A stretch of 64,000 nucleotides of DNA from assembly GCA_965215035.1 (NCBI GenBank), contig OZ244040.1, forward strand, positions 1,550,001 through 1,614,000, in the 5' to 3' direction. The notes beneath the pieces were generated by a model. The model saw nothing but the letters and a program-made list of their open reading frames with translations, did no database searches and had not been told where the DNA came from. This document shows positions 1-9,308 of the stretch, in pieces. The position numbers were made by a program, and so were the translations under genes. Source of the DNA: Azophilus sp965215035. GTDB taxonomy: Bacteria; Pseudomonadota; Gammaproteobacteria; Pseudomonadales; Azotimanducaceae. Positions within the stretch are counted from its first letter, which is position 1. Each line of letters starts with the position of its first letter.

Positions 1-1347
1 TCCATTGGAGCGGCGATCTGTATCGATACCCACGGTAGCGAGGCGCAGAAAAGCCTGTACCTGCCCAGGCTCTACTCCGGGGAGTGGTCGGGGGCAATGG
101 ACCTAACCGAACCCCAGGCCGGCACCGACCTCGGCATCATCCGCACCCGCGCCCGAAACGCCGGGGACGGCACCTACCGCATCAGCGGCACCAAGATATT
201 CATTACCAGCGGCGAGCACGACCTGGCCGGCAATATCGTTCATCTCGTGCTCGCCAAGCTGCCCGGTGCGCCGCGTGGCACCCGCGGCATCAGTTTGTTT
301 ATTGTGCCCAAGTTCATTCCCGGCGCGGATGGTGCCAGCGGCGAGCGCAACCGTGTGGCCAGCGGTTCCATCGAACACAAGATGGGCATCAACGGCAGCG
401 CCACCAATGTGATGAACTACGACGACGCCATCGGTTACCTGGTGGGGTCGGAAAACGCGGGCCTCGCCTGCATGTTCACCATGATGAACTACGAGCGGCT
501 GTCGGTCGGGCTGCAGGGGCTGGGCGCGGGCGAACTGGCCTATCAGCAGGCGTCCCGGTATGCCCGGGACCGGCTGCAGGGCCGCTCACCGAGGGGCACG
601 CGGAATGCCGAAGGCCCGGCGGACTCCCTGCTGGTACACCCGGACGTGCGCCGCATGCTGCTCACCATTCGCGCCTATACCGAGGCCGGACGGGCCTTTG
701 CCGTCTTTGCCGGGCTGAACCTAGACCGCGGCAAGTACGCGGGCGACCGCGATTGCCTGGCGTTGTCGGAGCTGTTGACCCCCATCGCCAAGGCGTTTCT
801 GTCCGACAAGGGTTTCGAATGCGCGGTGCTCGCACAACAGGTATTCGGCGGGCATGGCTTTATCCGGGAATGGGGTGTCGAGCAGATCGTGCGCGATGCC
901 CGCATCGCCCAAATCTACGAAGGCGCCAACGGCATTCAGGCGCTCGACTTCGTCGGTCGCAAGGTTTGCCGGGACGGCGGGCGCACCCTGTATGCGCTGC
1001 TGGATAGGATGGCCGCAACCCCCACCCCGGAGCCGTATCGCGAACCCTTGGTTCAGGCGTTGGCGCGGCTGCGTTCGGCAACCGCTCGCATCGTCGCCGG
1101 GGCCCGGGACGATGCCGACCTCCCCGGCGTGGTTTCCACCGATTACCTGGAACTCGCCGGACACACCATCTACGCCTGGCTGTGGGCACGGATGGCCGCT
1201 GCCTGCGGTGACGATGAATTCGGCCGGGCGAAGCGGCAGACGGCGAATTTCTTCTACGCCCGCCTGCTACCCAAAACCTTGGCGTTAGAAGCCAGCGTAA
1301 TGGCGGAGTCGGAAGCGGTCATGGGCATGGCGGAGTCGGCGTTTTAG
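1..1347 (+). CDS. Acyl-CoA dehydrogenase, DmdC-like (5' end cut by window)
   Basis: The frame is open from base 1 with no start codon, so about 449 C-terminal residues are visible. It reads MDLTEPQAGTDLG around codons 33-45, KIFITSGEHD, and SIEHKMGINGSATNVMNYD. These are typical of the long FAD-dependent acyl-CoA dehydrogenases of the 3-methylmercaptopropionyl-CoA dehydrogenase (DmdC) type, usually near 590 residues. The later QVFGGHGFIREWGVEQIVRD segment is the usual dehydrogenase C-terminal helical region. Enzymes of this class take alpha,beta hydrogens from acyl-CoA thioesters and pass electrons to ETF. DmdC-like proteins are often general fatty acyl-CoA dehydrogenases, so a role in DMSP breakdown is not shown. 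A terminator-like hairpin follows the stop. Confidence 0.9.
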   Translation, partial: SIGAAICIDTHGSEAQKSLYLPRLYSGEWSGAMDLTEPQAGTDLGIIRTRARNAGDGTYRISGTKIFITSGEHDLAGNIVHLVLAKLPGAPRGTRGISLFIVPKFIPGADGASGERNRVASGSIEHKMGINGSATNVMNYDDAIGYLVGSENAGLACMFTMMNYERLSVGLQGLGAGELAYQQASRYARDRLQGRSPRGTRNAEGPADSLLVHPDVRRMLLTIRAYTEAGRAFAVFAGLNLDRGKYAGDRDCLALSELLTPIAKAFLSDKGFECAVLAQQVFGGHGFIREWGVEQIVRDARIAQIYEGANGIQALDFVGRKVCRDGGRTLYALLDRMAATPTPEPYREPLVQALARLRSATARIVAGARDDADLPGVVSTDYLELAGHTIYAWLWARMAAACGDDEFGRAKRQTANFFYARLLPKTLALEASVMAESEAVMGMAESAF

Positions 1348-1352
1348 GGAAG

Positions 1353-1373
1353 CTCCGATTAGCTCGGAGTTTT
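1353..1373 (+). terminator. Rho-independent terminator of the first acyl-CoA dehydrogenase gene
   Basis: Arms CTCCGA and TCGGAG are separated by five bases and followed by four T residues, six bases after the stop codon. The stem is short, so strength is uncertain. Confidence 0.55.
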
Positions 1374-1420
1374 CCTGGTTGTCTTGTTGTCGTGACGTCC
1401 GCACATCAAGGCGTATTTCG

Positions 1421-1618
1421 TCAATCCAGTTTGTTGATCAGGCGATAGACGCCGATTAAGACCCCGAAGCCGATGTAGAAGCCGAGCAGCGTAACCCCGA
1501 GCAGAATCGCCATCTGACGGGTGACGATAGCCTCGGCGGCCAGGTACAGGATGACCGCGATGCAGCCCAAAAACGACGCGGCGACACCGCTGGCCACGAA
1601 CAGGGTAGAGGATTTCAA
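1421..1618 (-). CDS. Small two-helix membrane protein
   Basis: This 65-residue protein has two hydrophobic stretches, about residues 8-30 and 36-58, and a short charged tail ending INKLD. It starts MKSSTLFVASG. No enzymatic motif is present and I do not recognise a named family. It lies 15 bp downstream of the alpha/beta hydrolase gene on the same strand and is probably the last gene of that operon. A small inner-membrane protein is the most that can be supported. Confidence 0.6.
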   Translation of the reverse strand: MKSSTLFVASGVAASFLGCIAVILYLAAEAIVTRQMAILLGVTLLGFYIGFGVLIGVYRLINKLD

Positions 1619-1633
1619 AGCGGTTTCCCCGAG

Positions 1634-2524
1634 CTATCCGGCCAACCTGCGGCAGAGCGCCCTCAGGCCGTCCACGAATGCTAGCGGCTGATCGAGAAAC
1701 AGGTGATGCCGGGCGTCGGCGATGGCGACCGATTGGACATCGCCCGGAATGAGCGATTCCAGGTACGCCCGGGTTTTCTCGGTGAACAATTCACTACGAG
1801 CGCCGTAGATCAGGCCGACCGGCAGCGTCAGGCCTAGGTAGTCCGCGGCAAGGCGCTCGGTGTCCTTGAGGCTATGCGGCAGGTCCACATCGAACTTCCA
1901 GGTCCAGCCGCCATCCACCGGCAGCAACGAATGCCGTGCGATGTACTCCAGTATGTAGGTGTTTGCGCAGGGTTGCGGCGGTTGCAACCGAAAGCGGCCG
2001 AGCGCGGTTTTCCTATCGGGGTAGATCTTGGCCCGGCCACTCGGCGGCGGATAGTCCGGCAGCGGCTCTTCCGGGTGGCGCAGCCCCGAATCGGCGAGCA
2101 CCAGCGCCCCGAAACGGCCCGGATACAGGTTGGCCGCCTTGGTCGCCATGTTGCCGCCGAAGCTGTGGCCAACGACGATGACATCCTCCCCGAGAGCCGC
2201 CGCATCGCAGACCGAGACGATTTCCCGGGCGTAGGTTGCGGCATCGTAGGCATAGCGATAGTCCGAGTCGCCCATGCCGGTGAGATCCATCGCCACCACC
2301 CGATACTCACCGGCAAGCCGGGGCGCGATGAAATCCCACCAGCGTCCGTGCGCGTTCATCCCGTGAATAAGCAGCATGCCGCGGCTCGCCGGGTGCCCCC
2401 ACGAGCGGTAGACCAGGTCGCAGTCATCCACCTGCACGGAACCAGCCTCGCCTTCGGTCTCGACCGCGGCAAAGAACCAGTCTGGAATGTCCGGCGCGGC
2501 GTCGGCTTTGTCCCAGCGCGCCAC
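1634..2524 (-). CDS. Alpha/beta hydrolase
   Basis: The 296-residue protein has an alpha/beta-hydrolase fold pattern: LLIHGMNAHGRWWDF supplies the oxyanion-hole HG near residue 54. VVGHSFGGNMA holds the nucleophile Ser121 in a G-H-S-F-G elbow. An acidic residue in YGARSELF and the histidine of DARHHLFLDQP complete a likely catalytic triad. No signal peptide is visible, so it is probably cytoplasmic. Its stop lies 2 bp from the following acyl-CoA dehydrogenase gene, and both are read from the same minus-strand unit, so it may hydrolyse a thioester or ester intermediate. The substrate cannot be read from sequence. Confidence 0.85.
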   Translation of the reverse strand: MARWDKADAAPDIPDWFFAAVETEGEAGSVQVDDCDLVYRSWGHPASRGMLLIHGMNAHGRWWDFIAPRLAGEYRVVAMDLTGMGDSDYRYAYDAATYAREIVSVCDAAALGEDVIVVGHSFGGNMATKAANLYPGRFGALVLADSGLRHPEEPLPDYPPPSGRAKIYPDRKTALGRFRLQPPQPCANTYILEYIARHSLLPVDGGWTWKFDVDLPHSLKDTERLAADYLGLTLPVGLIYGARSELFTEKTRAYLESLIPGDVQSVAIADARHHLFLDQPLAFVDGLRALCRRLAG

Positions 2525-2526
2525 GG

Positions 2527-3657
2527 CTACAGCGACCCGAACCGTTCCAGGTGGAAATCGACGTTGCCGAACAGGGTGTCGATCATGCTCAGCCGCTTGA
2601 AGTAGTGGCCGATTCGGAGTTCATCCGTCATGCCCATGCCGCCGTGCAACTGCACCGCGTTCTGGCCGACGAAACGGCCCCCCGTGCCCACCTGTACCTT
2701 GAACGCCGAGACGGCTTTCTGCGCGACGGGCCCATAGCCTTCGTCCATGCGCATCGCCGCCAGGTACATCAGCGACTTGGCCTGCTCGTATTCCATGAAC
2801 ATATCGACCATGCGGTGTTGCAGCACCTGGAATTTGCCGATGGGCTGGCCGAACTGCTTGCGGGTCTTACAGTACTCCACCGTATCCCGGTACAGCACTT
2901 CCATGCAACCGACCGCCTCGGCACCGACCGCCAGCGTACCCTCGTCGACGGTGCGCTGTAGAATCGGCAGGCCCAGGTCCGCCTCGCCGATCAGCGCATC
3001 AGCGGCGATTTCGACGTTGTTCAGTGTCACCTCCGAGGCACGGAACGCATCCACGGTGGGATAGTCGCGCCGACTCAGTCCGGGCGCATCATTCGGCACG
3101 ATGAACAGCGAGACCCCCTCGGCATCGCGCTGCTTCCCGGACGTGCGGGCGGAGACCACCAGGAAGTCCGCCGCCGGCGCATTCAGCACCACGGCCTTGT
3201 AGCCGTTCAGCACATAGCCGGCGTCCGTTCGCGCCGCCGTTGTCACGATGTCCGCCAGGTTGTAGCGCCCCTGGGGTTCCGCAAAGGCCAGCGCCGCCTG
3301 GGTGGAACCTTCGGCAATGCCCGGCAAATGGGCCGCCCTTTGCGCCCTGTGGCCGCCAATTCTGATTGCGCCGCCGGCCAGCACCACCGTGGCAAGGAAG
3401 GGTTCCACCACTAGGCCCTTGCCGAATTGCTCGCACATGATGATTGATTCGATAGCGGTGCCGCCGAAGCCACCGTCCGCTTCCGCAAAGGGCACGCCCA
3501 GCCAACCGAGTTCCGCGAAGGTGCGCCAGTTGCCGGCATCGTAGCCAAGCTCCCCGTGGACGATGCTTTGCCGCACGGCGAATGAATAGTCATTCCGGAT
3601 GAAGCGTTCGATACTTTCCTGGAGCAGTGTCTGCTCCTCCGAAAATGAAAAGTCCAT
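2527..3657 (-). CDS. Acyl-CoA dehydrogenase (catalytic-type subunit)
   Basis: I start the gene at the ATG giving MDFSFSEEQTLLQ, a classic acyl-CoA dehydrogenase beginning; the longer frame would run into the preceding gene. The product is 376 residues. The FAD and substrate domains appear in order: LGWLGVPFAEADGGFGG (about 55-70), the middle beta domain, and QLHGGMGMTDELRIGHYFK near the C-terminus, which carries the expected acidic residue after GMT. It begins one base after the stop of the next acyl-CoA dehydrogenase gene, so the two are translationally coupled. Paired subunits of this sort are known to form heteromeric enzymes for bulky acyl-CoA substrates such as sterol side chains; that is inference here. 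Confidence 0.9.
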   Translation of the reverse strand: MDFSFSEEQTLLQESIERFIRNDYSFAVRQSIVHGELGYDAGNWRTFAELGWLGVPFAEADGGFGGTAIESIIMCEQFGKGLVVEPFLATVVLAGGAIRIGGHRAQRAAHLPGIAEGSTQAALAFAEPQGRYNLADIVTTAARTDAGYVLNGYKAVVLNAPAADFLVVSARTSGKQRDAEGVSLFIVPNDAPGLSRRDYPTVDAFRASEVTLNNVEIAADALIGEADLGLPILQRTVDEGTLAVGAEAVGCMEVLYRDTVEYCKTRKQFGQPIGKFQVLQHRMVDMFMEYEQAKSLMYLAAMRMDEGYGPVAQKAVSAFKVQVGTGGRFVGQNAVQLHGGMGMTDELRIGHYFKRLSMIDTLFGNVDFHLERFGSL

Positions 3658-3658
3658 A

Positions 3659-4834
3659 TCAGTTTCCTGTGTGCCCGGCACCGGAACCCGCACCTTCGAA
3701 CAACTGCCGGGCGAGCCGGTCCTTGAGCGAGTCGAGCGTTGCCGGATAACCGGAAAAACCAGCGAGCATACCCTGTATGGCGGGCGAGGCGTAGCCGCCG
3801 CCTAAGGGCGCCTCGTTATCCGCGAGGTGCTCGTTCGGTGCCGGCAAGGCGTAGTAGCCTAGCGCCTGGGTTAACAGGCCATGCGCCGCGGCGCATAACT
3901 CGGCACTGCCAACAGCCAGGGCCTTGGCAACCGCACCCGGCGGCGCCCCGGCATCCGGGTCGGCCAATGTCCTCAATTCCAGTGCCCGCAATGCCTCGAA
4001 CTTCGCCCCGAGTGCGGCCACCTGGCGCGGGAAGGCGGCCTCTTCGGCCAAAACGCCGCCCCGGTCATTCGGCGTTTCGCGCAAGGCCCTATCGAGCCGG
4101 GCCAACAACAGCTCGGCCCGCGCCGTGGCCCCCGGGTGTTGCAATGCCAGGGCAAGCACGCGCTCGATTAGCTCCTGGGCAGCGCCCGGGCGGCCCAGCA
4201 TTTCACCGTCCACGTTATCGAATTTCAGCGTTGCCCTGCCCACGCGCGTAACGCCCGGGGAATCGAGCCGTGCCAGAAACAGTGTCGGTGCAACCGGGGC
4301 GGGGCCCGTTGTCGCCTCTTCGGCAGCGACCAGGCTGGCAAAACCGGCGAGGTGAGTGGCGCCCTCAAGCTCGGCGATAGACGCCTGATATCCATCGAGT
4401 GCAAGCCGACCATCTGCCCTCGACCGCGCCCGCACCGCCGCGCCGCGCGCCGCGACATCGCCTAGGGCGTGTGCCCAACACACCTTCGCTGCCCGAATGG
4501 CCGGTAGATGGCGGGCCCTTTGTTCCCTGGTGCCGACTGTGAATACCAGGGGGCCGGTGAGCAGGACGCCGCCTGGATTCATGACGGGCGCTTCCGCCAG
4601 CGCCGTCGCCCGCTCCCAGATGAACATTTGCGTCCGGTGCCAGCCGGTGCCGCCATGGGCCACCGGCCAGGCGGGTACCGACCAGCCGCGCTCGACTAGG
4701 GCATCGAACCAGCGCCGTTCCGCCGCCCGGTGCCGCCGCGAACCCCCGCTCCCGGAGGCGGGCCAATGCCGGTTGATGAACCGTCGCACCTCCCGGGCGA
4801 AGGCCCGGTCCGCCTCTCGAAAACACCGCTTCAC
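3659..4834 (-). CDS. Acyl-CoA dehydrogenase partner subunit
   Basis: The 391-residue protein starts MKRCFREADRAFAREVRRF and has WPVAHGGTGWHRTQMFIW, an acyl-CoA dehydrogenase N-terminal domain signature. The C-terminal half is divergent: the usual QxxGGxGxxxE region is replaced by TQALGYYALPAPNEHLADN, so catalytic competence is doubtful. It is directly upstream of a canonical acyl-CoA dehydrogenase (gap of one base), which suggests an alpha-beta heteromer where this subunit helps bind FAD or substrate. It is divergent from the enoyl-CoA hydratase gene, with 45 bp between starts, which probably holds both promoters. Confidence 0.85.
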   Translation of the reverse strand: MKRCFREADRAFAREVRRFINRHWPASGSGGSRRHRAAERRWFDALVERGWSVPAWPVAHGGTGWHRTQMFIWERATALAEAPVMNPGGVLLTGPLVFTVGTREQRARHLPAIRAAKVCWAHALGDVAARGAAVRARSRADGRLALDGYQASIAELEGATHLAGFASLVAAEEATTGPAPVAPTLFLARLDSPGVTRVGRATLKFDNVDGEMLGRPGAAQELIERVLALALQHPGATARAELLLARLDRALRETPNDRGGVLAEEAAFPRQVAALGAKFEALRALELRTLADPDAGAPPGAVAKALAVGSAELCAAAHGLLTQALGYYALPAPNEHLADNEAPLGGGYASPAIQGMLAGFSGYPATLDSLKDRLARQLFEGAGSGAGHTGN

Positions 4835-4879
4835 TCGGGCACCATAGCCTGACCTTCAGAACCAGCAGGCAGTAATTCC

Positions 4880-5737
4880 ATGACCTACACGACCATTATC
4901 ACCGACATCGCGGACGGTATTATGACCCTAACCCTCAACCGCCCCCAGCGGCTCAACGCCTTCAACGCGGTGATGCTGCGCGAAGTGGTCGATGCACTGG
5001 ACAGCGCCGATGCCGATGACCGGGTGCGCGGTATCATCGTTACCGGCCAGGGCCGTGCCTTCTGCGCCGGTGCCGACCTCTCCGCCGGCGGCGATACCTT
5101 CGATGCCGATGCCCGTGCGGACCGACCGAGCGGGCTGCGCCCCGACGGCGGCGGTGTGCTGGCACTGCGCATCTACGAGTGCAGGAAGCCGATCATTGCC
5201 GCTATCAACGGCCCCGCTGTAGGTGTCGGCATCACCATGACCTTGCCCATGGATGTACGAATCGCCGCGGACGACGCTCGGTTTGGGTTCGTCTTCGCCC
5301 GCCGGGGCATCGTGCCGGAAGCCTGCTCAAGCTATTTTCTGCCCCGGCTGGTGGGCATCAGCCAGGCTCTACAGTGGTGTTACAGCGGCCGGATATTTTC
5401 CGCCCAGGAAGCCTTGGACGGCCGGCTGGTGCAAAGCCTGCACCCCAAGGACAGCCTGCTGGCAGCGGCGCGCGCCATCATCCGCGAAATGGCCGAGCAC
5501 ACGTCCGCGCTGTCGACCACCATGATACGGCACATGCTGTGGCGGATGCTGGGTGCCGATCATCCCATGGAGGCGCACCGGATCGATTCCCGGGCCATCT
5601 ATCATCTCGGGCGTGGCCCCGATGCAAAGGAGGGCGTTGAATCCTTCCTGGAGAAACGGCCGGCGGAGTTCCGCGGCAAGGTCGGCTCCGATATGCCGGA
5701 ATTTTTCCCCTGGTGGGAACAGCGCGAGTTTTCCTGA
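4880..5737 (+). CDS. Enoyl-CoA hydratase/isomerase family protein
   Basis: The 285-residue crotonase-fold protein carries the two oxyanion-hole segments GRAFCAGADLS (about 60-70) and AAINGPAVGVGITMTLP (about 112-128). FARRGIVPEACSSYFLPRLVG holds the glutamate that normally activates water in hydratases. It would hydrate or isomerise 2-enoyl-CoA made by the neighbouring dehydrogenases. The ATG at 4880 is the first in frame and gives the usual N-terminus MTYTTIITDIADGIMTLTLNRP. It is divergent from the two acyl-CoA dehydrogenase genes. Confidence 0.9.
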   Translation: MTYTTIITDIADGIMTLTLNRPQRLNAFNAVMLREVVDALDSADADDRVRGIIVTGQGRAFCAGADLSAGGDTFDADARADRPSGLRPDGGGVLALRIYECRKPIIAAINGPAVGVGITMTLPMDVRIAADDARFGFVFARRGIVPEACSSYFLPRLVGISQALQWCYSGRIFSAQEALDGRLVQSLHPKDSLLAAARAIIREMAEHTSALSTTMIRHMLWRMLGADHPMEAHRIDSRAIYHLGRGPDAKEGVESFLEKRPAEFRGKVGSDMPEFFPWWEQREFS

Positions 5738-5774
5738 CGGGCACCGGCGCGCGGGGGCACGCGCCCCAAGGGTT

Positions 5775-5880
5775 CGGCGGGCGAGCGCTGTACGCCCACA
5801 CCTGCTGGCGGGCGAGGGGCCGTTTCCTACGGGTTCGGTCGGTGAGCGCGGTACGCCCACCCTTGCGGCGCGTGCAAACT
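5775..5880. repeat. Intergenic relative of the 45-nt tandem repeat
   Basis: The 262-bp gap between the hydratase and CDGSH genes holds two imperfect direct copies beginning GGGTTCGGCGGGCGAGCGCT and GGGTTCGGTCGGTGAGCGCG. Each continues into GTACGCCCAC. They resemble the core TCGGCCGGGGAGCG...ACACCC of the repeat inside the DUF349, nupC and histidine kinase genes, but the match is weaker and membership is tentative. Confidence 0.4.
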
Positions 5881-5999
5881 CCCGCGGGACCGGCCGCCGA
5901 CCAGGGAATCACCCTGTTCCCTACGCATCGGCGCACTGCTTGCCGGGGCGAATGCTGCTAGCATGTATGGATATGCCGATTGGCAGAGGCCTGAAGATC

Positions 6000-6242
6000 A
6001 TGAGTGAACAACCCCGCATTGCGCAACGTGCGCCCTATGCCGTCGAAGCCGTGGCCGGCGAGAAGTATTTCTGGTGTGCTTGCGGCCTGAGCGACAATCA
6101 GCCATTTTGCGACGGTTCGCACCAGGGCACGGGCTTTGTGCCCGTAGCCTACCGGGTGGAACAAGATCGAACCCTGTACTTCTGCGGTTGCAAACGCACG
6201 AGCGGCATACCGCTGTGCGACGGATCGCATAACAAGCTGTAG
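6000..6242 (+). CDS. Dual CDGSH iron-sulfur domain protein
   Basis: The 80-residue protein has two copies of the CDGSH 2Fe-2S motif. The first is CACGLSDNQPFCDGSH and the second is CGCKRTSGIPLCDGSH, each giving the 3-Cys,1-His ligand set. I choose the ATG at 6000 (MSEQPRIAQRAPYAVEA) because it gives the compact length normal for bacterial CDGSH proteins. Longer frames upstream only pass through repeat DNA. The role is likely electron transfer or cluster storage in the cytoplasm; no partner is evident. It is followed 37 bp later by the DUF349 gene. Confidence 0.85.
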   Translation: MSEQPRIAQRAPYAVEAVAGEKYFWCACGLSDNQPFCDGSHQGTGFVPVAYRVEQDRTLYFCGCKRTSGIPLCDGSHNKL

Positions 6243-6279
6243 CGTACATCGCGCAGGGCAACGATGGGACGCAACGGCA

Positions 6280-9186
6280 ATGCTATCCAAGCTCTTCAAG
6301 GGCAGAAACCCACTAGCGGCGGCACGCGCTGAAAAACGGCTCGACGCCATCGCGGCACTAAACCCGGACAAGGCGGCCAGCCTCCGCGATGAACTGGCCG
6401 CCTGTGCTCTGGGTGATGCCGACCTGCGCGTGCGGCGTGCGGCGCTGGCCTGGATTGACGATTCCGAACTGCTCGAATCTCTGCTCGACGATAATGCCGT
6501 CAGCGACGGGGCGGCGGACCGGCTGGCCCAACTGGGTGCCAACATGGAACACCCCGCCGTGCGCCAGGCGCGTATGCGGGTGGCCACCTCCGTGGAAGAG
6601 GCCGCCGGGGCAGCCAGCGGCGTGACGGCACCGGAAGCCCTGGCCGCTCTGTTCCTGTGTTGCCCAGAGCCCTACCGTGACTCGCTGCTACCGGCTGTCC
6701 GGCTACTTGGCGAGCCGGGCCTAGCGGTGCTGGAGCGCCAGTCCCGCAACCATGACAAGCTTGTCAACCGAACGGCACGAGCCGAGCTGGATTTGTTGCG
6801 GACATCGAGGCGGACCGTTGACGAATTGTACGGGCGGGCGGAAGAACTGAAGGCGGCTCTGGCCCGGGAAACGGCGGGCACCGCACCCGGGCGGCCCCGG
6901 GAGTTGCTGCGAACCCTGGAAGCGTGCCTGGGGGAGATTGAGGAAAACGCGCCGACGCTCGCGCGCTACGGTTTACAGGCACCGAGCTTGGCGGCGCTGC
7001 GGGTTACCGTTGATGCGCCAGCGCCGGTTGCCGTGGCAGCCGAGCCGGACCTTCCCGGCTTCGACGTGCTGACCGCCGGGTTGCGGGCGTTGGACGAACG
7101 CATGGTTGCCGGCGAGCCCCTAGACGACCTGAAGGAGACGCACGACGAACTGACCGGCAATTGGCTGGCCCAAGCCGACCGGACGCAACCGGATAGGGAT
7201 CAGCGAGCGGTTTTCGAGACGGTAACCCACCGCTACCGGGAACTTGCCGAGGCGACCGATCGCCAGGGTAACCTGAGCTTCGCGGTGGACGAGATTCCAC
7301 AGGAGATCGGTGCCTGGCCGCAAAGCCCCGACGCGCTGCAGGCGCTCTGGAAGCAACAGCGCGACATGGAACGAACCCAGGCCACCCTGCAACGGCAACT
7401 CGATGCCGTTGGCTGGCCCGCTTGGGCTCCCGCGCCGGCACCGTTGCGGCGTCTGACCGAGGCTATCGCCCAGTTGCGGCAATCTGGCCAATGCCTGACC
7501 GAACACCAACATGAGCTGGCGGAGGAGCTGGCCTCGCTGATTGACAAAACGGAAAGCAGCGTCGCGGAAGGTCGCCTGAAACCGGCGCAGTCCAGCCTGG
7601 GCCAGGCCCGGAAAATCGCCCGTTCGTTGCCCGAGCGAACCGTCCGAAGACACCGCAAGGCGTTACAGGCCGCCGTCGCCCGTGTCGAGGAATTGCAGGA
7701 CTGGCAGGCTTTCGCCACCTCGCCGAAGCGCCGGGAGCTGCTGGACAGCATGCGGGCACTCGCCGCGCAAACCCCGGCGAATGCCAAGGACCGAGCAGAC
7801 AGAATCAAGGCATTGCGCACCGAGTGGAACGCACTTGGGCCGTTCGTCGGCACCGATGCGCGCACCATGCAAGCCGAGTTCAACCGTTTGGCGGAACAGG
7901 CGTTCGAACCGTGCCGTGCGCACTTCAACGCTCAGGCGGAACTGCGCAAACGCAACCTGGCCGAGCGTCGGCTGATCTGCGAACAACTCGAACAGTACCT
8001 CGACAACATAGACTGGGCGCGCGCCGATATGCGGGCGGCGGAGCAGATCATGCGCACCGCCCGGGAGGAATGGCGCAGGTTCCATCCGGTGGACCGCAGG
8101 CACGCCAAGGCGCTGGACAGTCGTTTTGAGGCCCTGCAGGAACGCATTTTCACCCAGCTCAAACGGGTCTGGGATGCCAACCTGGCCGCCAAGCAGGCTA
8201 TCGTTGCCGCCGCCGAAAAACTGGCGGCGGGCGAGGCCAGCATTGCCGACAAGGTACAGGAGGCGAAGGCCCTGCAACGGCGATGGCGGGAGGTGGGCAC
8301 GACGCCGCGCAAACCCGATCAGAAGCTCTGGCGGCAGTTCCGCGAACAGTGCGACCTGATATTCCAGGCCCGGGAATCCGGCCGGAAACAGGCCGGTTCC
8401 GAACTCGAATCGGCCATTGCCGAGGCGGAGCGCATCTGTGACAGCATGCAGGAAGCGGTGGCCGAGGCGAATCCCGCTACCGCGAACCGCGCCACGCTGG
8501 CTCGCCTGCGTGGTGAATTGAATGCCCTATCGCTACCGGAGCGTTGGGAAAAGCCCCTGCACAGACGCTTCGACGAGGCCGCCCGCAATTACAACCAGCT
8601 CATTCTCGCCGGTGAGATGGACAACCTGTGCAGAGAGCTAGAAAACCTGAAGGCCTGGGATATTGATGTCAGCCGGGCCGAGGCCAGCGGCGCACCGGTC
8701 GCTTCCCCAGGGGATGCCCCCCCGGGCTCTCCGGGTGAGGGTTCTCTATCCCGGACGGGTACCCCCTCGGACACTTCCGCAGACGGCTCCCTACCTTCGG
8801 AGGGTACCCCTGAGCGCTCCCTAGCCGAGAGCTCCTTGCCTTCGACGGGTTCCCCTTCGCGCTCCCCGGCTGCAGGCCCTCCTCCGGCGTCGCTGTTTGC
8901 CGGGCGGGCAGCGGAGGGTGAGGAGCCGCTGCCGGCGCTGCGTCGCCTCACTGTGGAGGCCGAATTGCTGGCCGGGGTGGAGTCGCCGCCGGGCGATCGG
9001 CAACTGCGTCTGGAAGTGCAGGTGGATGCGCTCAACCAGAGCATGGGCCGCCGCGCCGCCGAGAAAGAGCCCCGGGAATTCGCCGAAGCCTGGTGTCGCT
9101 TAGGGCCCAAGAGCGAAGCGAGCGATGTTCTACGCGAGCGCTTCTTTAGTGCCTTGCTGAGGCTCGCCCGGCCCCACGAGCTTTGA
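6280..9186 (+). CDS. DUF349 repeat protein with a minisatellite-coded insert
   Basis: The 968-residue protein is mainly alpha-helical and highly charged. It contains several DUF349-like segments of the form W...G..P....Q.LW..F, for example LQRRWREVGTTPRKPDQKLWRQF around residues 670-695 and IKALRTEWNALGPFVGTDARTM around 508-530. DUF349 proteins are usually about 850-950 residues in gammaproteobacteria and have no settled function. Residues 808-867 break the pattern: they are a Ser/Pro/Gly-rich stretch made of four 45-nt direct repeats. Reading frame is preserved through the insert and the helical C-terminal domain continues after it. It starts MLSKLFKGRNP. Confidence 0.85.
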   Translation: MLSKLFKGRNPLAAARAEKRLDAIAALNPDKAASLRDELAACALGDADLRVRRAALAWIDDSELLESLLDDNAVSDGAADRLAQLGANMEHPAVRQARMRVATSVEEAAGAASGVTAPEALAALFLCCPEPYRDSLLPAVRLLGEPGLAVLERQSRNHDKLVNRTARAELDLLRTSRRTVDELYGRAEELKAALARETAGTAPGRPRELLRTLEACLGEIEENAPTLARYGLQAPSLAALRVTVDAPAPVAVAAEPDLPGFDVLTAGLRALDERMVAGEPLDDLKETHDELTGNWLAQADRTQPDRDQRAVFETVTHRYRELAEATDRQGNLSFAVDEIPQEIGAWPQSPDALQALWKQQRDMERTQATLQRQLDAVGWPAWAPAPAPLRRLTEAIAQLRQSGQCLTEHQHELAEELASLIDKTESSVAEGRLKPAQSSLGQARKIARSLPERTVRRHRKALQAAVARVEELQDWQAFATSPKRRELLDSMRALAAQTPANAKDRADRIKALRTEWNALGPFVGTDARTMQAEFNRLAEQAFEPCRAHFNAQAELRKRNLAERRLICEQLEQYLDNIDWARADMRAAEQIMRTAREEWRRFHPVDRRHAKALDSRFEALQERIFTQLKRVWDANLAAKQAIVAAAEKLAAGEASIADKVQEAKALQRRWREVGTTPRKPDQKLWRQFREQCDLIFQARESGRKQAGSELESAIAEAERICDSMQEAVAEANPATANRATLARLRGELNALSLPERWEKPLHRRFDEAARNYNQLILAGEMDNLCRELENLKAWDIDVSRAEASGAPVASPGDAPPGSPGEGSLSRTGTPSDTSADGSLPSEGTPERSLAESSLPSTGSPSRSPAAGPPPASLFAGRAAEGEEPLPALRRLTVEAELLAGVESPPGDRQLRLEVQVDALNQSMGRRAAEKEPREFAEAWCRLGPKSEASDVLRERFFSALLRLARPHEL
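8701..8880 (-). repeat. 45-nt tandem repeat inside the DUF349 gene (antisense orientation)
   Basis: Read on the minus strand, four 45-nt units follow one another. They begin GGGCCTGCAGCCGGGGAGCG, GAGCTCTCGGCTAGGGAGCG, GAGCCGTCTGCGGAAGTGTC and GAACCCTCACCCGGAGAGCC. The same unit occurs in sense orientation in nupC and in another frame in the histidine kinase. Here the host gene reads the opposite strand as a Ser/Pro/Gly-rich linker. Confidence 0.85.
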
Positions 9187-9308
9187 CCCCACCCTTGGCG
9201 GGCAGGCGCACCTCGCGCGACCGGGTGCCGAATGAGCAGTACCCGGTTTCCTGCGCGTTCCAACCCCGGCCCGGGCCGCATAGCGGCCGTGGAACAAGGG
9301 GCTGGCCA

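Noticed and set aside
8589..9281. Minus-strand 230-residue frame over the DUF349 repeat
   Set aside because: It is kept open by the repeat and high GC; the sense frame has the conserved DUF349 protein.
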